DNA of 64,000 nucleotides from Mesorhizobium sp. B2-4-15 (GCF_006658505.1 NZ_VFUZ01000010.1:62001-126000), one strand, 5' to 3'. Shown: positions 8,750-19,168, numbered from the stretch's first letter. The notes: generated from the sequence alone by a model not told the origin. A program made the numbers and translations.

Positions 8750-10807
8750 CTAAGCGGCAACCGGCCGATCGATCTCGGCAAGCGTGGGGACCGCCGCGCC
8801 GGTCAGCACGATCTGGTCGATTGGTTTGGGTCGGCCGAGGAAATAGCCCTGCGCCTCGTTGCAACCCTCGACTTGCAGGATGCTGAGCTGGACATGGGTC
8901 TCGACGCCCTCGGCGAGCACTGGAATGTCGAGGCTGCGCCCCAGTGTCAGCACGGCGCGGATGATCGCCTTGGCCTGCGGGCTGCGCTCGACATCGGCCA
9001 TGAACGAACGGTCGAGCTTGATCTTGTCGAAAGGGAACGAGCGCAGCGTGTCGAGCGAGGAATAGCCCGTGCCGAAATCGTCGATCGCGATCGTCACGCC
9101 CAGCGCCTTGATCTGGCGCAGCACGTGCAGCGTGCGAACCTTGTCGGCAACGATTGTCGATTCCGTCAGTTCGAGTTCGAGGCGCTTCGGCGACAGCCCG
9201 GTCTCGACCAGGATCTGGTGTGTGAGCTTGGCGAGGTCGGCGTGGGCGAACTGTGCCGGCGACAGGTTGACCGCGATCTTGTGGCCATTGTCCCAGGACG
9301 CCGCCTGGCGGCAAGCGGTGCGCAGCACCCATTCGCCGATCGCCAGGATTGAGCCATTCTCCTCGGCGATCGGGATGAACTCGGCCGGCGGGATCATGCC
9401 GTGCACGGGGTGGGTCCAGCGCAGCAGCGCCTCGTAGCCACAGGTGGCGCCGGTCGCGACCGAGCTCTGCACCTGATAGTGCAGCGACAGCTCGCCGCGT
9501 TCGATCGCCTGGCGAAGGTCGTTGGCCAGCGTGCGGCGCGCCCGCGCCGTCTCGTCCATGGCCGATTCATAGAAGCAGACGGCCCGCGTCACGTCGTTCT
9601 TGGCCCGGTACATGGCCAGGTCCGCATTGCTGACCAGCCTCTCCCGGTCGGCGCCGTCACGCGGATAGACGGCAACGCCGATGCTGGCGCCGGTGACGGT
9701 CTCGAAATCGTCGAGCCGCACGGGCTCGAACAACGATTTTTCCAGCCGCGAGACCAGGCCGATAAGATCCTTCTGGTCCTTGAAGCGCTTGATGGCGGCA
9801 AATTCGTCGCCGCCGAGCCGGGCGACGAACTCGCCGTCGCCGACGAGTTTCGCCAGCCTGCGGGCGATGATCTTGAGCGCCTGGTCGCCGGCCGCGTGTC
9901 CCCTGAGGTCATTGATTTCCTTGAAACGGTCGAGATCGATGACGATGACGGCGGTCATCGCATCCTGATCCTCGCGCGCACGCTTGATCTCATGGTCGAG
10001 GCGGTCGTTGAAGGAGACACGGTTGGCAAGACCGGTAAGCGCGTCGTTGAGGGCGAGATGCTGGAGCCGCTCGAAGCTCTCGAGCCGGCCGCGCTCGTCG
10101 ATCAGATAGCTGGCGAAGCCGGTGGCGGCGACGATCAGGCCGACAACGGCGACCGCGACGGCCATCGCTTCCAGGATATCGGGATTGGTGCCCGTGGTGA
10201 TGAAGGAGAGCGGCGTCACCGCCACCGCGGCCATTGCCGTGAAATGCAGGCCGACGATCGCCAGCACCAGCAGCCCGATGCCGAGATAGTGCGACCAGCG
10301 GTACGGCCGGCGCACCGCCTGGCCGATCGCGGCGGCGGAAAACACCATCGAGATCAGCAGCGACGCGACGACATAGCGGGCGTCCCACTCGACGATGCCG
10401 GCCACGTGATAGGCCTTCATGCCGGTATAATGCATGGCTGAGATCGCCAATCCGACAAGGCATCCGCCCCATTCCGGCACCAGACCGCGGCCTTTGTCCA
10501 GAGCAAGGCCGAAGCCCGTTCCGGTTCCGACCATGGCGATGACCAGGGATATCATGGTGAGCGCCGGATCGAAGGTGATCGGCGCACCGGGCTGGTAGGC
10601 CAGCATGGCGATGAAATGCGTACACCAGACCGAGGAGCCGGCCGCGACCGCGGCCAGGAACAGCCAGCCCCGCATCTGCACACCAACGGTTTTCCTGGCG
10701 CGGTCCAGCAGACCGATCGTCACCCAGCATCCGGTGACGCACATCAGCGCCGCCAGCAGAACGAGCCACAGATTATGCTCCGTGACGATACAGGATATAA
10801 CGCGCAT
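8750..10807 (-). CDS. MHYT-GGDEF-EAL cyclic-di-GMP diguanylate cyclase/phosphodiesterase
   Basis: About 685 residues. The N-terminal integral membrane MHYT domain (seven helices, residues 1-250) carries repeated motifs HFIAM, MHYTGM and HFTAM, thought to bind a metal and sense diatomic gases. The GGDEF domain follows, with an intact RLGGDEF active site near residue 332. The EAL domain has intact EALLRW (near 459), ELTES, DDFGTGYSSL, KLDRSF and AEGVET motifs. Both catalytic centres look competent, so net activity cannot be predicted. The ATG at 10807 was chosen over a TTG one codon upstream. It is monocistronic. Confidence 0.95.
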   Translation of the reverse strand: MRVISCIVTEHNLWLVLLAALMCVTGCWVTIGLLDRARKTVGVQMRGWLFLAAVAAGSSVWCTHFIAMLAYQPGAPITFDPALTMISLVIAMVGTGTGFGLALDKGRGLVPEWGGCLVGLAISAMHYTGMKAYHVAGIVEWDARYVVASLLISMVFSAAAIGQAVRRPYRWSHYLGIGLLVLAIVGLHFTAMAAVAVTPLSFITTGTNPDILEAMAVAVAVVGLIVAATGFASYLIDERGRLESFERLQHLALNDALTGLANRVSFNDRLDHEIKRAREDQDAMTAVIVIDLDRFKEINDLRGHAAGDQALKIIARRLAKLVGDGEFVARLGGDEFAAIKRFKDQKDLIGLVSRLEKSLFEPVRLDDFETVTGASIGVAVYPRDGADRERLVSNADLAMYRAKNDVTRAVCFYESAMDETARARRTLANDLRQAIERGELSLHYQVQSSVATGATCGYEALLRWTHPVHGMIPPAEFIPIAEENGSILAIGEWVLRTACRQAASWDNGHKIAVNLSPAQFAHADLAKLTHQILVETGLSPKRLELELTESTIVADKVRTLHVLRQIKALGVTIAIDDFGTGYSSLDTLRSFPFDKIKLDRSFMADVERSPQAKAIIRAVLTLGRSLDIPVLAEGVETHVQLSILQVEGCNEAQGYFLGRPKPIDQIVLTGAAVPTLAEIDRPVAA

Positions 10808-11113
10808 CAAGGATGGCCCAAGTCCGAGGATACTCGCGACGAAGCGAGCGAGGCTGCCCCGGCACGGTCCTGTGGGCCGGCGCAGCTCCGTCGGGTCTTT
10901 TAGCGACGGGGCATGAAAACTTGATTAAATGCGACAGCTAAATGCAGCCTTTGATTGCGGCAAGTTGTTTCCCTGGCCGGTGTTCAGCACCCAGCTACAC
11001 GCTGGATCAGCAGTCTGGCGCCGCGCCTGCTTGCTCGCTTTGCCGTTCCTGCTAAAAGGCGCTCCGACCATCCGTGATGCCCGGTCAGGGCGTCCGCCAT
11101 CGACGGAGCAGAA
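10808..11113. other. divergent intergenic region between GGDEF/EAL gene and argG
   Basis: This 306-nt gap must hold the promoters of two divergent genes. I see AT-richer sequence around 10915-10960 and the RBS-like GGAGCAGAA directly before argG, but no promoter pair with convincing spacing and no hairpin strong enough to call. A short open frame inside (10929-11186) overlaps argG and looks like chance. Confidence 0.4.
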
Positions 11114-12337
<1,224 letters not shown>

Positions 12338-12360
12338 TATCCGGGCTCGACGGGAAACAG

Positions 12361-12422
12361 AAAGCCGGCGCCGGCGCCGGCTTTCCTTACGACCCGACAA
12401 AAGCCCGGCGCATAGCCGGGCT
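12361..12422. terminator. two consecutive hairpins between convergent argG and transglycosylase genes
   Basis: 12361-12384 is a perfect 24-nt palindrome of GCCGGC units bounded by AAA and TTT. A second hairpin has arms AGCCCGGC (12402-12409) and GCCGGGCT (12415-12422). They lie between convergent stop codons and likely terminate both transcripts. Confidence 0.7.
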
Positions 12423-12445
12423 CTTGCTGCTGGACGAAGATCGGG

Positions 12446-13243
12446 TCAGTCGGCGTCGATCGCGGTCGCGATGCGGGCTATGGCCTGTTGATAGACGCTC
12501 GCGGAATTCCAGCCGGCAATGGCGCCCATATTCGCCTGCGCGCTCGCGCCGGCCTGCCAGCCATGCCCCTTGAGGAAGTTGGCGGTGGAGGCCAGCGCAG
12601 TGGCCTTGTCACGCAGGTTTCCGCTCCCCACGCCATATTTCAGGACATTCCCGGGCAGGAACTGTGTGTGGCCGATCTCGCCATGCATGGCGCCGACCGA
12701 CGAGGCGGTCAACGTTCCGCGATCGACCAGCTTCAAGGCCGCAATGGCATGCGGGTGAAAGTAGTCCGGACGGCGGCAATCATAGGTCAGCGTCAAAATG
12801 GCCGAGATCGTGTTCTGGTTGCCCATGGAGGCACCGAAGCCGGTCTCCATGCCCCAGATGGCGAGCAGCACACCCGGCGATACGCCATAGTTCTGCTCGA
12901 TCTGGTCGAACAACGCCGCGTTCGACTTCTTCAGCGCACGGCCCTTGGAAATGATCGCCGCCCCGCCACGGCGCTTCATGAAATCGTCCACCGAACCGCT
13001 GAAAGCCTTATGGATGGCGCGGTCGGCGGCGATCGTCCTTGTCGCGTAGGTCGCGCCGGCGAGAGCCGCCAGACCCCTCGAACCTACACCTTCGGCCTTG
13101 GCCTCCGCGGCAAAATCCTGTTTCCAGGTATCGAAGCCGGCGCCGTTCTTGCCACAGCTTGGCGCCGCCTGCGCGGTCGTCGCAAGCCCAAGCACAGCCA
13201 CCACCGCGGCCGCTAAAATCCTACCCTTGGCAAGAAATGCCAT
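12446..13243 (-). CDS. lytic murein transglycosylase, MltB-like (SLT_2 family)
   Basis: 265 residues with an N-terminal signal peptide (ILAAAVVAVLGLATTAQA), acting on periplasmic peptidoglycan. The region DTWKQDFAAEAKAEG and the motif WGMETGFGASMGNQN are typical of MltB-type enzymes, with the Glu of GMETG as catalytic acid. The later GHTQFLPGN segment matches the substrate cleft. AGGAG lies before the ATG at 13243; the longer in-frame start at 13303 adds a charged non-signal stretch and was rejected. No lipobox is seen, so the mature protein is probably soluble. Confidence 0.9.
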   Translation of the reverse strand: MAFLAKGRILAAAVVAVLGLATTAQAAPSCGKNGAGFDTWKQDFAAEAKAEGVGSRGLAALAGATYATRTIAADRAIHKAFSGSVDDFMKRRGGAAIISKGRALKKSNAALFDQIEQNYGVSPGVLLAIWGMETGFGASMGNQNTISAILTLTYDCRRPDYFHPHAIAALKLVDRGTLTASSVGAMHGEIGHTQFLPGNVLKYGVGSGNLRDKATALASTANFLKGHGWQAGASAQANMGAIAGWNSASVYQQAIARIATAIDAD

Positions 13244-13491
13244 GTTGTTCTCCTGGTTGCCTGATTCACGTCCCAGTTGCGAATTTGCCAGCGAAACGCA
13301 CATTTGTCACCGTCCGCGGCGCCGTGCTGGCGAATGCCGGGGAATTTACCTACGATCAAGTAATTATTGTGGCGAACGCGGCCGAGAGCCGGCTGATCCA
13401 CCTGCCGTGTTGCTGATTGGCGTCACCGTAGGGAACGACGTTTGAAGGCCCGCGTTTTCGAAGCGACACCTCCCCGCACGCCGAGACCGAG

Positions 13492-14589
13492 ATGAAACTC
13501 TTCGACTGCCCGCAATGCGGCCACCGCCTGTACTTCGAGAACGCCCGGTGTCTGAACTGCTCCAGCCGCGTGCTCTACGACCCCGAACAGGCGCGCTTTG
13601 TCCTGTCCGGCGTCGACGGCATCATCCAATGCACCAATGCCGATGAATGCGCCTGCAACTGGATGGCCGAGCCGGGGCGGGTTTTCTGCCGTGCCTGCGC
13701 GCTGAACCAGTTGATCCCCGATCTCTCGGTCGACGGCAACCGCCGCCGCTGGATCCGGGTCGAGGCGGCGAAGAAGCGTGCCGTCTATTCGCTGCTCGCC
13801 TTCGGCCTGCCGGTCGCGCCCAAGCATGCGCCCGCCGAGGAGGTGGGCCTGGCGTTCGACTTCCTTGCCGATCCGATCGGCGGCGGCCCCGGCGGCGAAC
13901 GCATCCTGACCGGCCACGACAATGGCCTGATCACGCTCAACGTTGCCGAGGCCGATTCCGCCGAGCGCGAGAAGCGCCGTGTCGAGATGGGCGAGAACTA
14001 CCGCACGCTGCTCGGCCATTTCCGGCACGAACTCGGCCATTACTACTGGGACCGCCTGATCCGCGACGATCCGCAAAGGCTGGAAGCCTTCCGCGCCCTG
14101 TTCGGCGACGAGCGCGCCGACTACGAACAGGCGCTGAAGACTTACTACGCCAATGGTGCCGCGCCCGACTGGCAGCAAGATCACATCTCGGCCTATGCGA
14201 CCTCGCATCCGTGGGAGGACTGGGCCGAGACATGGGCCCACCATCTGCACATCACCGACACGCTGGAGATGGTCCATGCGCTGAACTTCCCGCTTGGGCG
14301 GCTGGAGACGGTGGAGGCCAACGACTTGCCGCGGGGCGACACCGGCGGCCGGCTGCAGGCAGCCCCTTCCGAGCCTGCGAACAGACCCGAGCCTTTCGAC
14401 AAGATCCTCGCCCGCTGGCTGGTGCTGTCGGAAGCCTCCAATTCGATCAACCGCTGCATGGGTCTGCCGGATCTCTACCCCTTCGTCATTTCGGACGTCA
14501 CGGCTCGAAAACTGGCCTTCGTTCACGACCTTCTGACCGGTTTGCCGAAAGACGCGGGAACAAATCGTGAGTTGGCAACGGCGCTTTAG
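13492..14589 (+). CDS. putative zinc-binding metallopeptidase (zinc ribbon plus HExxH)
   Basis: 365 residues. The N terminus carries a zinc ribbon with paired cysteines (CPQCGHR, CLNCSSR) and more Cys pairs through residue 75 (CTNADECAC, CRAC). The central HELGHYYWD (about residue 180) is a gluzincin-like HExxH, and WEDWAETWAHHLH provides downstream acidic and His ligands. This layout corresponds to the DUF2248-type putative metallopeptidase family. The substrate is unknown, and no signal peptide indicates a cytoplasmic location. It is followed by a separate secreted protein gene. Confidence 0.85.
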   Translation: MKLFDCPQCGHRLYFENARCLNCSSRVLYDPEQARFVLSGVDGIIQCTNADECACNWMAEPGRVFCRACALNQLIPDLSVDGNRRRWIRVEAAKKRAVYSLLAFGLPVAPKHAPAEEVGLAFDFLADPIGGGPGGERILTGHDNGLITLNVAEADSAEREKRRVEMGENYRTLLGHFRHELGHYYWDRLIRDDPQRLEAFRALFGDERADYEQALKTYYANGAAPDWQQDHISAYATSHPWEDWAETWAHHLHITDTLEMVHALNFPLGRLETVEANDLPRGDTGGRLQAAPSEPANRPEPFDKILARWLVLSEASNSINRCMGLPDLYPFVISDVTARKLAFVHDLLTGLPKDAGTNRELATAL

Positions 14590-14652
14590 CCGGAACGCAT
14601 GCGCCGCTGCGCCGTTTTCACCGCCGAGGGACCATGAAAACGGAGAGAACCC

Positions 14653-15258
14653 ATGAAATCCCTGTTGTTTCCCGCGGTCGCCGGCATGTTGGCCGTGATG
14701 TCGGGTGCCGCGCTTGCCGACACAGCCGTCTCGGCCGTCACCGATCTCAACGTGCGCGCCGGCCCCGGCCCACAATATCCAGTCATCGGCGTGCTCGCCG
14801 CTGGCCAGTCGGCAACGCTCAATGGCTGCATCGAGAACAGCAAATGGTGCACCATTGCCGAAGCGGGCGGCCAGGGCTGGGTCTATTCCGACTATGTGAC
14901 GGCCGATTTCGGCGGCAGCCGGGTGGTGCTGACGCAGCGGCCGCACGGTTCCAGCGTCGCGATCGTCTCGCCGCCGGAAGACATCGGCAACTACTCGAAT
15001 GATTATACCGGCGCGATCATCTCCAGCGATCCGGTCGTGGGCGACTTTCCCGCGCCTCCGGCTGAAATCCGGACCTATGTCGATACCCACCGCGTCGACC
15101 CGGTCTATCTCGACGGCGAGGTGGTGACTGGCGCGACTTTGCCCGACACCGTCGAGCTGCGCACGATCCCGGACTATAAATATCGCTATGTCTATGTGAA
15201 CGGTCAGCAGGCGCTGATCGACCCGCAGACACGGCGCATCATGTACGTGATGCGTTGA
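14653..15258 (+). CDS. secreted SH3-domain protein with DUF1236
   Basis: 201 residues. Signal peptide at 1-22 (VAGMLAVMSGAALA). The bacterial SH3 domain follows (LNVRAGPGPQYPVIG ... GWVYSDYV, residues about 30-82), as found in cell-wall-associated proteins. The C-terminal DUF1236 part (YVDTHRVDPVYLDGEVV ... YKYRYVYVNGQ) is common in rhizobial secreted proteins. A role at the peptidoglycan or periplasm is likely. GGAGAG precedes the start. Confidence 0.88.
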   Translation: MKSLLFPAVAGMLAVMSGAALADTAVSAVTDLNVRAGPGPQYPVIGVLAAGQSATLNGCIENSKWCTIAEAGGQGWVYSDYVTADFGGSRVVLTQRPHGSSVAIVSPPEDIGNYSNDYTGAIISSDPVVGDFPAPPAEIRTYVDTHRVDPVYLDGEVVTGATLPDTVELRTIPDYKYRYVYVNGQQALIDPQTRRIMYVMR

Positions 15259-15437
15259 CATAGGCTTTCTCAAGCGGCCGCGACAACACCGCCGCTCGAG
15301 CATGCAGGGCCAGTCGATGTTTCTGGCGCGCGCCTGGATCGGAAGTGCAGGCGCGCGCCGCTCCTTTGCGAAATCGATTCCGGTCTTCAGGCCCATCGGC
15401 TAGATCAGCAGGTGATGGATTCGGCAAAGGAACCGTC

Positions 15438-16397
15438 GTGATATCTGACCCTGCCGCCTTCGAACGTTACCGGCATTCGCCAAACCACAAAACCACCTTG
15501 TGGCGACTGTTTTTCGGGACAGGGATCGTCGTCCTGTTCTGGGTGATATCCACCGCGATCGTGTTGGTTGGCGGGACCTATGCCTTGTTTACCTGGCAGG
15601 CTTCGAAGGGCGGGGCCGCGCCTGCCGGCGGGATGCAGGGTTTCCTCGCCTCGCCCATCGGCATCCTCGGCGCGCTTGGCTCCTTCGCCGGAATCTGGAT
15701 CGGCCTGTGGATCGCGATGCGCTGGGTCCATGGCGAACCCTTGTCGGCACTTCTTGGCAACAGCCGGCGTGTTTGCCGGCCGGATTTCCTCAAAGGGCTG
15801 GTCGCGGTGCTGATCACCTCGCTTATATCCGAAATCCTGCTCTACCTCCTGGAGCCCGGGATCGCGCGCGGCACGATTAGCCTGTCGTCCTGGTTGCTGT
15901 TCCTGATCCCGATCGTCGCGCTCACCTTGCTGCAGACATCGTCGGAAGAGGTGCTGTTTCGCGGCTACCTGCTGCGCGGTCTGGCCTACCGCTTCAGAAG
16001 CCCGTTCATCTGGGCGCTGCTGCCCGGCCTGCTGTTCACCGCGCTGCACTGGAGCACGAACTCATCCGCCGCCATCAACGCCTGCGTACTGGCCTCGATC
16101 GCCGCTTTCGCGCTGCTGCTGACGCTCGTGGTCTATGCCACCGGCAATCTGGGTGCCGCGCTTGGCGCCCATCTCGGCAACAATCTGACCGGCTTCCTGC
16201 TGATCTCGCATCAGGAAAGCTACAATTCCTTCGCCCTGTTCACCGCCACGCCGCTCGAAGGGTCGGGCTGGACAACGACGGACGCGGTTCTCATCGCCAT
16301 GATCGGCATCGTCAGCAGCCTGCTGACGATCGTCTTGCTGCTTCATCCCCGCTCGCCCCTCAGGGTTGCTGCTGACACAGCCGAGCCAGCCAGCTGA
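15438..16397 (+). CDS. CPBP family intramembrane metalloprotease
   Basis: About 319 residues, eight or so membrane segments. The CPBP (Abi) motifs are present: SSEEVLFRGYLLRGL (glutamates and Arg of motif 1), LFTALHW (His) and LGAHLGNN (His/Asn). The family includes CAAX-like prenyl proteases and bacteriocin-immunity proteins; no substrate is evident here. Start is taken as GTG at 15438 with AAAGGAA upstream. The longer frame from 15345 has a basic, non-membrane extension and overlaps a repeat-like region. An eight-codon ORF (15415-15441) ends over this GTG and may couple initiation. Confidence 0.85.
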   Translation: MISDPAAFERYRHSPNHKTTLWRLFFGTGIVVLFWVISTAIVLVGGTYALFTWQASKGGAAPAGGMQGFLASPIGILGALGSFAGIWIGLWIAMRWVHGEPLSALLGNSRRVCRPDFLKGLVAVLITSLISEILLYLLEPGIARGTISLSSWLLFLIPIVALTLLQTSSEEVLFRGYLLRGLAYRFRSPFIWALLPGLLFTALHWSTNSSAAINACVLASIAAFALLLTLVVYATGNLGAALGAHLGNNLTGFLLISHQESYNSFALFTATPLEGSGWTTTDAVLIAMIGIVSSLLTIVLLLHPRSPLRVAADTAEPAS

Positions 16398-16457
16398 CAC
16401 GGGCACGATGAAAATCTCTCGCAGGGCCGCCATACGCCTTGCTGCCCGGCCCTTGTC

Positions 16458-16622
16458 TTGACTCTTGCGCCGATTTCCTGTCTACACGCCTCGAATTCCG
16501 CGACGAGTATCCCTCCGAGCAAGCCGACCAGGACGCCGAAGCCTCTTTGAGGCCAAGTGCTGTAAACCGATCCTGGAGGCCAACACCCGGCAGCGCTGTG
16601 CGCCCCCGGGTGCTTTTTGGTT
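16458..16622 (+). promoter_or_regulatory. candidate promoter and hairpin leader upstream of ffh
   Basis: TTGACT (16458-16463) and CTACAC (16482-16487) are 18 nt apart. About 100 nt downstream, arms CACCCGG (16584-16590) and CCGGGTG (16606-16612) form a stem followed by CTTTTTGG, a factor-independent terminator pattern. This lies before ffh, so it is either the end of a short RNA or an attenuator. No 4.5S RNA core motif is present. Confidence 0.4.
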
Positions 16623-16715
16623 TTGGCTTTTGTTTGGACTGGGTTTTGCTTGGAGACGGGGCGCGAACGCATTACCTCTCGGGCACCATCCGGGTGTCAG
16701 GGAAAAGGACAAAGA

Positions 16716-18305
16716 ATGTTTGAATCGCTGCAGGAGCGCCTTGGCTCCATCCTGAACGGCCTCACCGGTCGTGGCGCGCTGTCGGAGGCTGATGTCTCGG
16801 CAGCGCTTCGCGAGGTGCGCCGTGCGCTGCTCGAGGCCGACGTCGCGCTTGAAGTGGTGCGCTCCTTTACCGACAAGGTGCGCGAAAAGGCCGTCGGCGC
16901 CGCGGTGCTGAAGTCGATCAAGCCCGGCCAGATGGTCGTCAAGATCGTCCATGACGAACTGGTCGACATGCTCGGCGCAGAGGGCGTCGCCATCGATCTC
17001 AATGCGCCGGCGCCCGTCGTCGTCATGATGGTCGGCCTGCAGGGCTCCGGCAAGACGACGACTTCGGCCAAGATCGCCAAGCGGCTGACCGAGCGTCAGA
17101 ACAAGAAGGTCCTGATGGCCTCGCTCGACACGCGGCGTCCCGCCGCGCAGGAGCAGCTGCGCCAGCTCGGCGAGCAGACCAAGGTGGCGACGCTGCCGAT
17201 CATTGCCGGGCAGAGCCCCGTCGACATCGCCAGGCGCGCCGTGCAGGCGGCCAAGCTCGGCGGCCATGACGTCGTCATTCTCGACACCGCCGGCCGCACG
17301 CATATCGACGAACCGCTGATGGTCGAGATGGCCGACATCAAGAAGGTGTCGAACCCGCACGAGATCCTGCTGGTCGCGGACTCGCTGACCGGCCAGGACG
17401 CGGTCAACCTGGCGAAGAGCTTCGACGAACGCGTCGGCATCACCGGTCTGGTGCTGACCCGCATGGACGGCGACGGCCGTGGCGGTGCGGCCCTTTCGAT
17501 GCGCGCCGTCACCGGCAAGCCGATCAAGCTGATCGGCACCGGCGAGAAGATGGACGGTCTGGAGGAATTCCACCCCAAGCGCATCGCCGACCGCATCCTG
17601 GGCATGGGCGACATCGTCAGCCTCGTCGAGAAGGCCGCCGAGAACATCGACGCCGAGCAGGCGGCGGCGATGGCCAGGAAGATGCAGTCGGGCAAGTTCG
17701 ACCTGAACGATTTGGCCCAGCAGCTTCAGCAGATGTCCAAGATGGGCGGCATGGGTGGCATCATGGGCATGATGCCCGGCATGGGCAAGATGAAGGACCA
17801 GATGGCCGCCGCCGGCCTCGACGACAAGATGTTCGGCCGTCAGCTCGCCATCATCTCCTCGATGACCAAGGCCGAGCGCGCCAACCCCCACATTCTCAAG
17901 CACTCGCGCAAGAAGCGCATCGCGGCCGGCTCCGGCACCGACGCGGCAGAGATCAACAAGCTCCTGAAGATGCATCGCGGCATGGCCGACATGATGAAGG
18001 CGATGGGCGGCAAGGGCAAAGGCGGCGGCCTGATGCGCGGCATGATGGGCGGTCTCGCCTCCAAGATGGGACTTGGTGGTTTGGGGGGCGGCATGATGCC
18101 CGGTGGAATGGGCGGCATGCCGGACCTGTCGAAGATGGATCCCAAGCAGCTCGAAGCGTTGCAGAAGCAGGCGCAGGCCGCTGGTCTCGGCGGCATGAAG
18201 GGTCTGCCCGGCGGCCTCCCCGGCGGTGGCCTGCCCGGCCTGCCTGGTGGCATGAAGCTGCCGGGCCTGGGCGGCGGGCTGCCCGGCCTTGGCAAGAAGA
18301 AGTGA
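16716..18305 (+). CDS. ffh: signal recognition particle protein Ffh
   Basis: 529 residues, longer than the usual 450-510. The N domain spans residues 1-90. The NG GTPase has G1 GLQGSGKTTTSAK (about 108-120), DTRRPAAQEQL, G3 DTAGRTH and G4 TRMDGDGRGG. The methionine-rich M domain follows (residues about 300-435), binding signal peptides and 4.5S RNA. The tail of about 90 residues is very rich in Gly, Met, Leu and Pro (repeated LPGLPGG-like units), low-complexity and probably disordered. It works with FtsY in co-translational targeting. It heads a unit with chorismate mutase and rpsP. Confidence 0.97.
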   Translation: MFESLQERLGSILNGLTGRGALSEADVSAALREVRRALLEADVALEVVRSFTDKVREKAVGAAVLKSIKPGQMVVKIVHDELVDMLGAEGVAIDLNAPAPVVVMMVGLQGSGKTTTSAKIAKRLTERQNKKVLMASLDTRRPAAQEQLRQLGEQTKVATLPIIAGQSPVDIARRAVQAAKLGGHDVVILDTAGRTHIDEPLMVEMADIKKVSNPHEILLVADSLTGQDAVNLAKSFDERVGITGLVLTRMDGDGRGGAALSMRAVTGKPIKLIGTGEKMDGLEEFHPKRIADRILGMGDIVSLVEKAAENIDAEQAAAMARKMQSGKFDLNDLAQQLQQMSKMGGMGGIMGMMPGMGKMKDQMAAAGLDDKMFGRQLAIISSMTKAERANPHILKHSRKKRIAAGSGTDAAEINKLLKMHRGMADMMKAMGGKGKGGGLMRGMMGGLASKMGLGGLGGGMMPGGMGGMPDLSKMDPKQLEALQKQAQAAGLGGMKGLPGGLPGGGLPGLPGGMKLPGLGGGLPGLGKKK

Positions 18306-18333
18306 GGGGCGCGCTGTGAACGAGGAAAAAGAC

Positions 18334-18642
18334 ATGGCGGACGCCCGCATTGTCCTGGCCGGCTATCGCGCTTCGATCGACAATATCGACGCCGCGCTCA
18401 TCCATATGCTGGCCGAGCGCTTCCGCTGCACCAAGGCGGTCGGCGTCCTGAAGGCGGAGCATGGCCTGCCGCCGGCCGATCCGGCACGCGAGCAGCAGCA
18501 GATAGCCCGTCTTCGCCAGCTGGCCAAGGACGCGCATCTCGATCCGGACTTCGCCGAGAAATTCCTCAACTTCGTCGTCCGCGAAGTGATCCGGCACCAC
18601 GAACAGATCGCCGCTGCCAACGGCGTGACGAAAACCGGCTGA
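18334..18642 (+). CDS. chorismate mutase, AroQ class
   Basis: 102 residues, all-helical. It converts chorismate to prephenate for phenylalanine and tyrosine synthesis. AroQ features seen: YRASIDNIDAALIHMLAERF (helix 1 with Arg/Asp), KAVGVLKAEHGLPPADPARE and the C-terminal FLNFVVREVIRHHEQI. Start ATG 18334 has GAGGAAAA upstream; a GTG at 18316 would also be possible. It lies 28 nt downstream of ffh and 51 nt before rpsP, an arrangement seen in rhizobia. Confidence 0.92.
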   Translation: MADARIVLAGYRASIDNIDAALIHMLAERFRCTKAVGVLKAEHGLPPADPAREQQQIARLRQLAKDAHLDPDFAEKFLNFVVREVIRHHEQIAAANGVTKTG

Positions 18643-18693
18643 CAACCAGCCACAATCTCATCAACGAAATCAGAGCTTTTAGGAGAGAAAGAA

Positions 18694-19092
18694 ATGGCAC
18701 TGAAGATCAGACTGGCCCGTGCGGGCTCGAAGAAGCGTCCTTACTACCACGTCGTCGTCGCCGACGCCCGTTCGCCGCGCGACGGCCGTTTCATCGAGTC
18801 GCTCGGCTCCTGGAACCCGCTGCTGCCGAAGGACGGCGAACGCGTCAAGGTCGACGCCGACCGCGTCAAGCACTGGCTGTCGCACGGCGCCCAGCCGACC
18901 GACCGCGTGCTGCGCTTCCTCGACGAGGCCGGCCTTGCCAAGCGCGACGCCCGCTCCAACCCGAAGAAGGCCGAGCCGGGCAAGAAGGCCCAGGAACGCG
19001 CGGCACTTCTGAAGAAGGCGCAGGACGACGCCGCTGCCGCTGTTGCGGCCGCAGCCGCCGCGCCGGCGGAAGAGGCCGCCACGGCGGAGTAA
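18694..19092 (+). CDS. rpsP: 30S ribosomal protein S16
   Basis: 132 residues. The conserved S16 core ([20 protein letters not shown] ... [11 protein letters not shown] ... LSHGAQPTD) fills residues 1-80. A Lys/Ala-rich tail of about 45 residues with a poly-Ala run follows, which is common in alphaproteobacteria. AGGAGAG lies 8 nt before the ATG. rimM, trmD and rplS, often next to rpsP, do not follow; a hairpin closes the unit. Confidence 0.98.
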   Translation: MALKIRLARAGSKKRPYYHVVVADARSPRDGRFIESLGSWNPLLPKDGERVKVDADRVKHWLSHGAQPTDRVLRFLDEAGLAKRDARSNPKKAEPGKKAQERAALLKKAQDDAAAAVAAAAAAPAEEAATAE

Positions 19093-19118
19093 TCGCTTCG
19101 CATCCCTAGCGGATACGA

Positions 19119-19144
19119 GAACGGCGGGCCTATGCCCGCCGTTC
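19119..19144 (+). terminator. hairpin after rpsP
   Basis: Perfect 11-bp stem GAACGGCGGGC / GCCCGCCGTTC with loop CTAT. It is not followed by a long T-run, but sits 27 nt after the rpsP stop and before the end of the convergent lipoprotein gene, so it may serve both. Confidence 0.65.
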
Positions 19145-19168
19145 TGCTGTCCGCGGTCCCAAGAGCGC

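Noticed and set aside
13423-15396. 657-codon minus-strand frame opposite the metallopeptidase and SH3 genes
   Set aside because: Shadow frame; both plus-strand genes show clear domains and ribosome-binding sites.
16495-16622. 4.5S (SRP) RNA gene upstream of ffh
   Set aside because: The conserved tetraloop and symmetric-loop sequence of SRP RNA are absent, although location and a terminator are suggestive.
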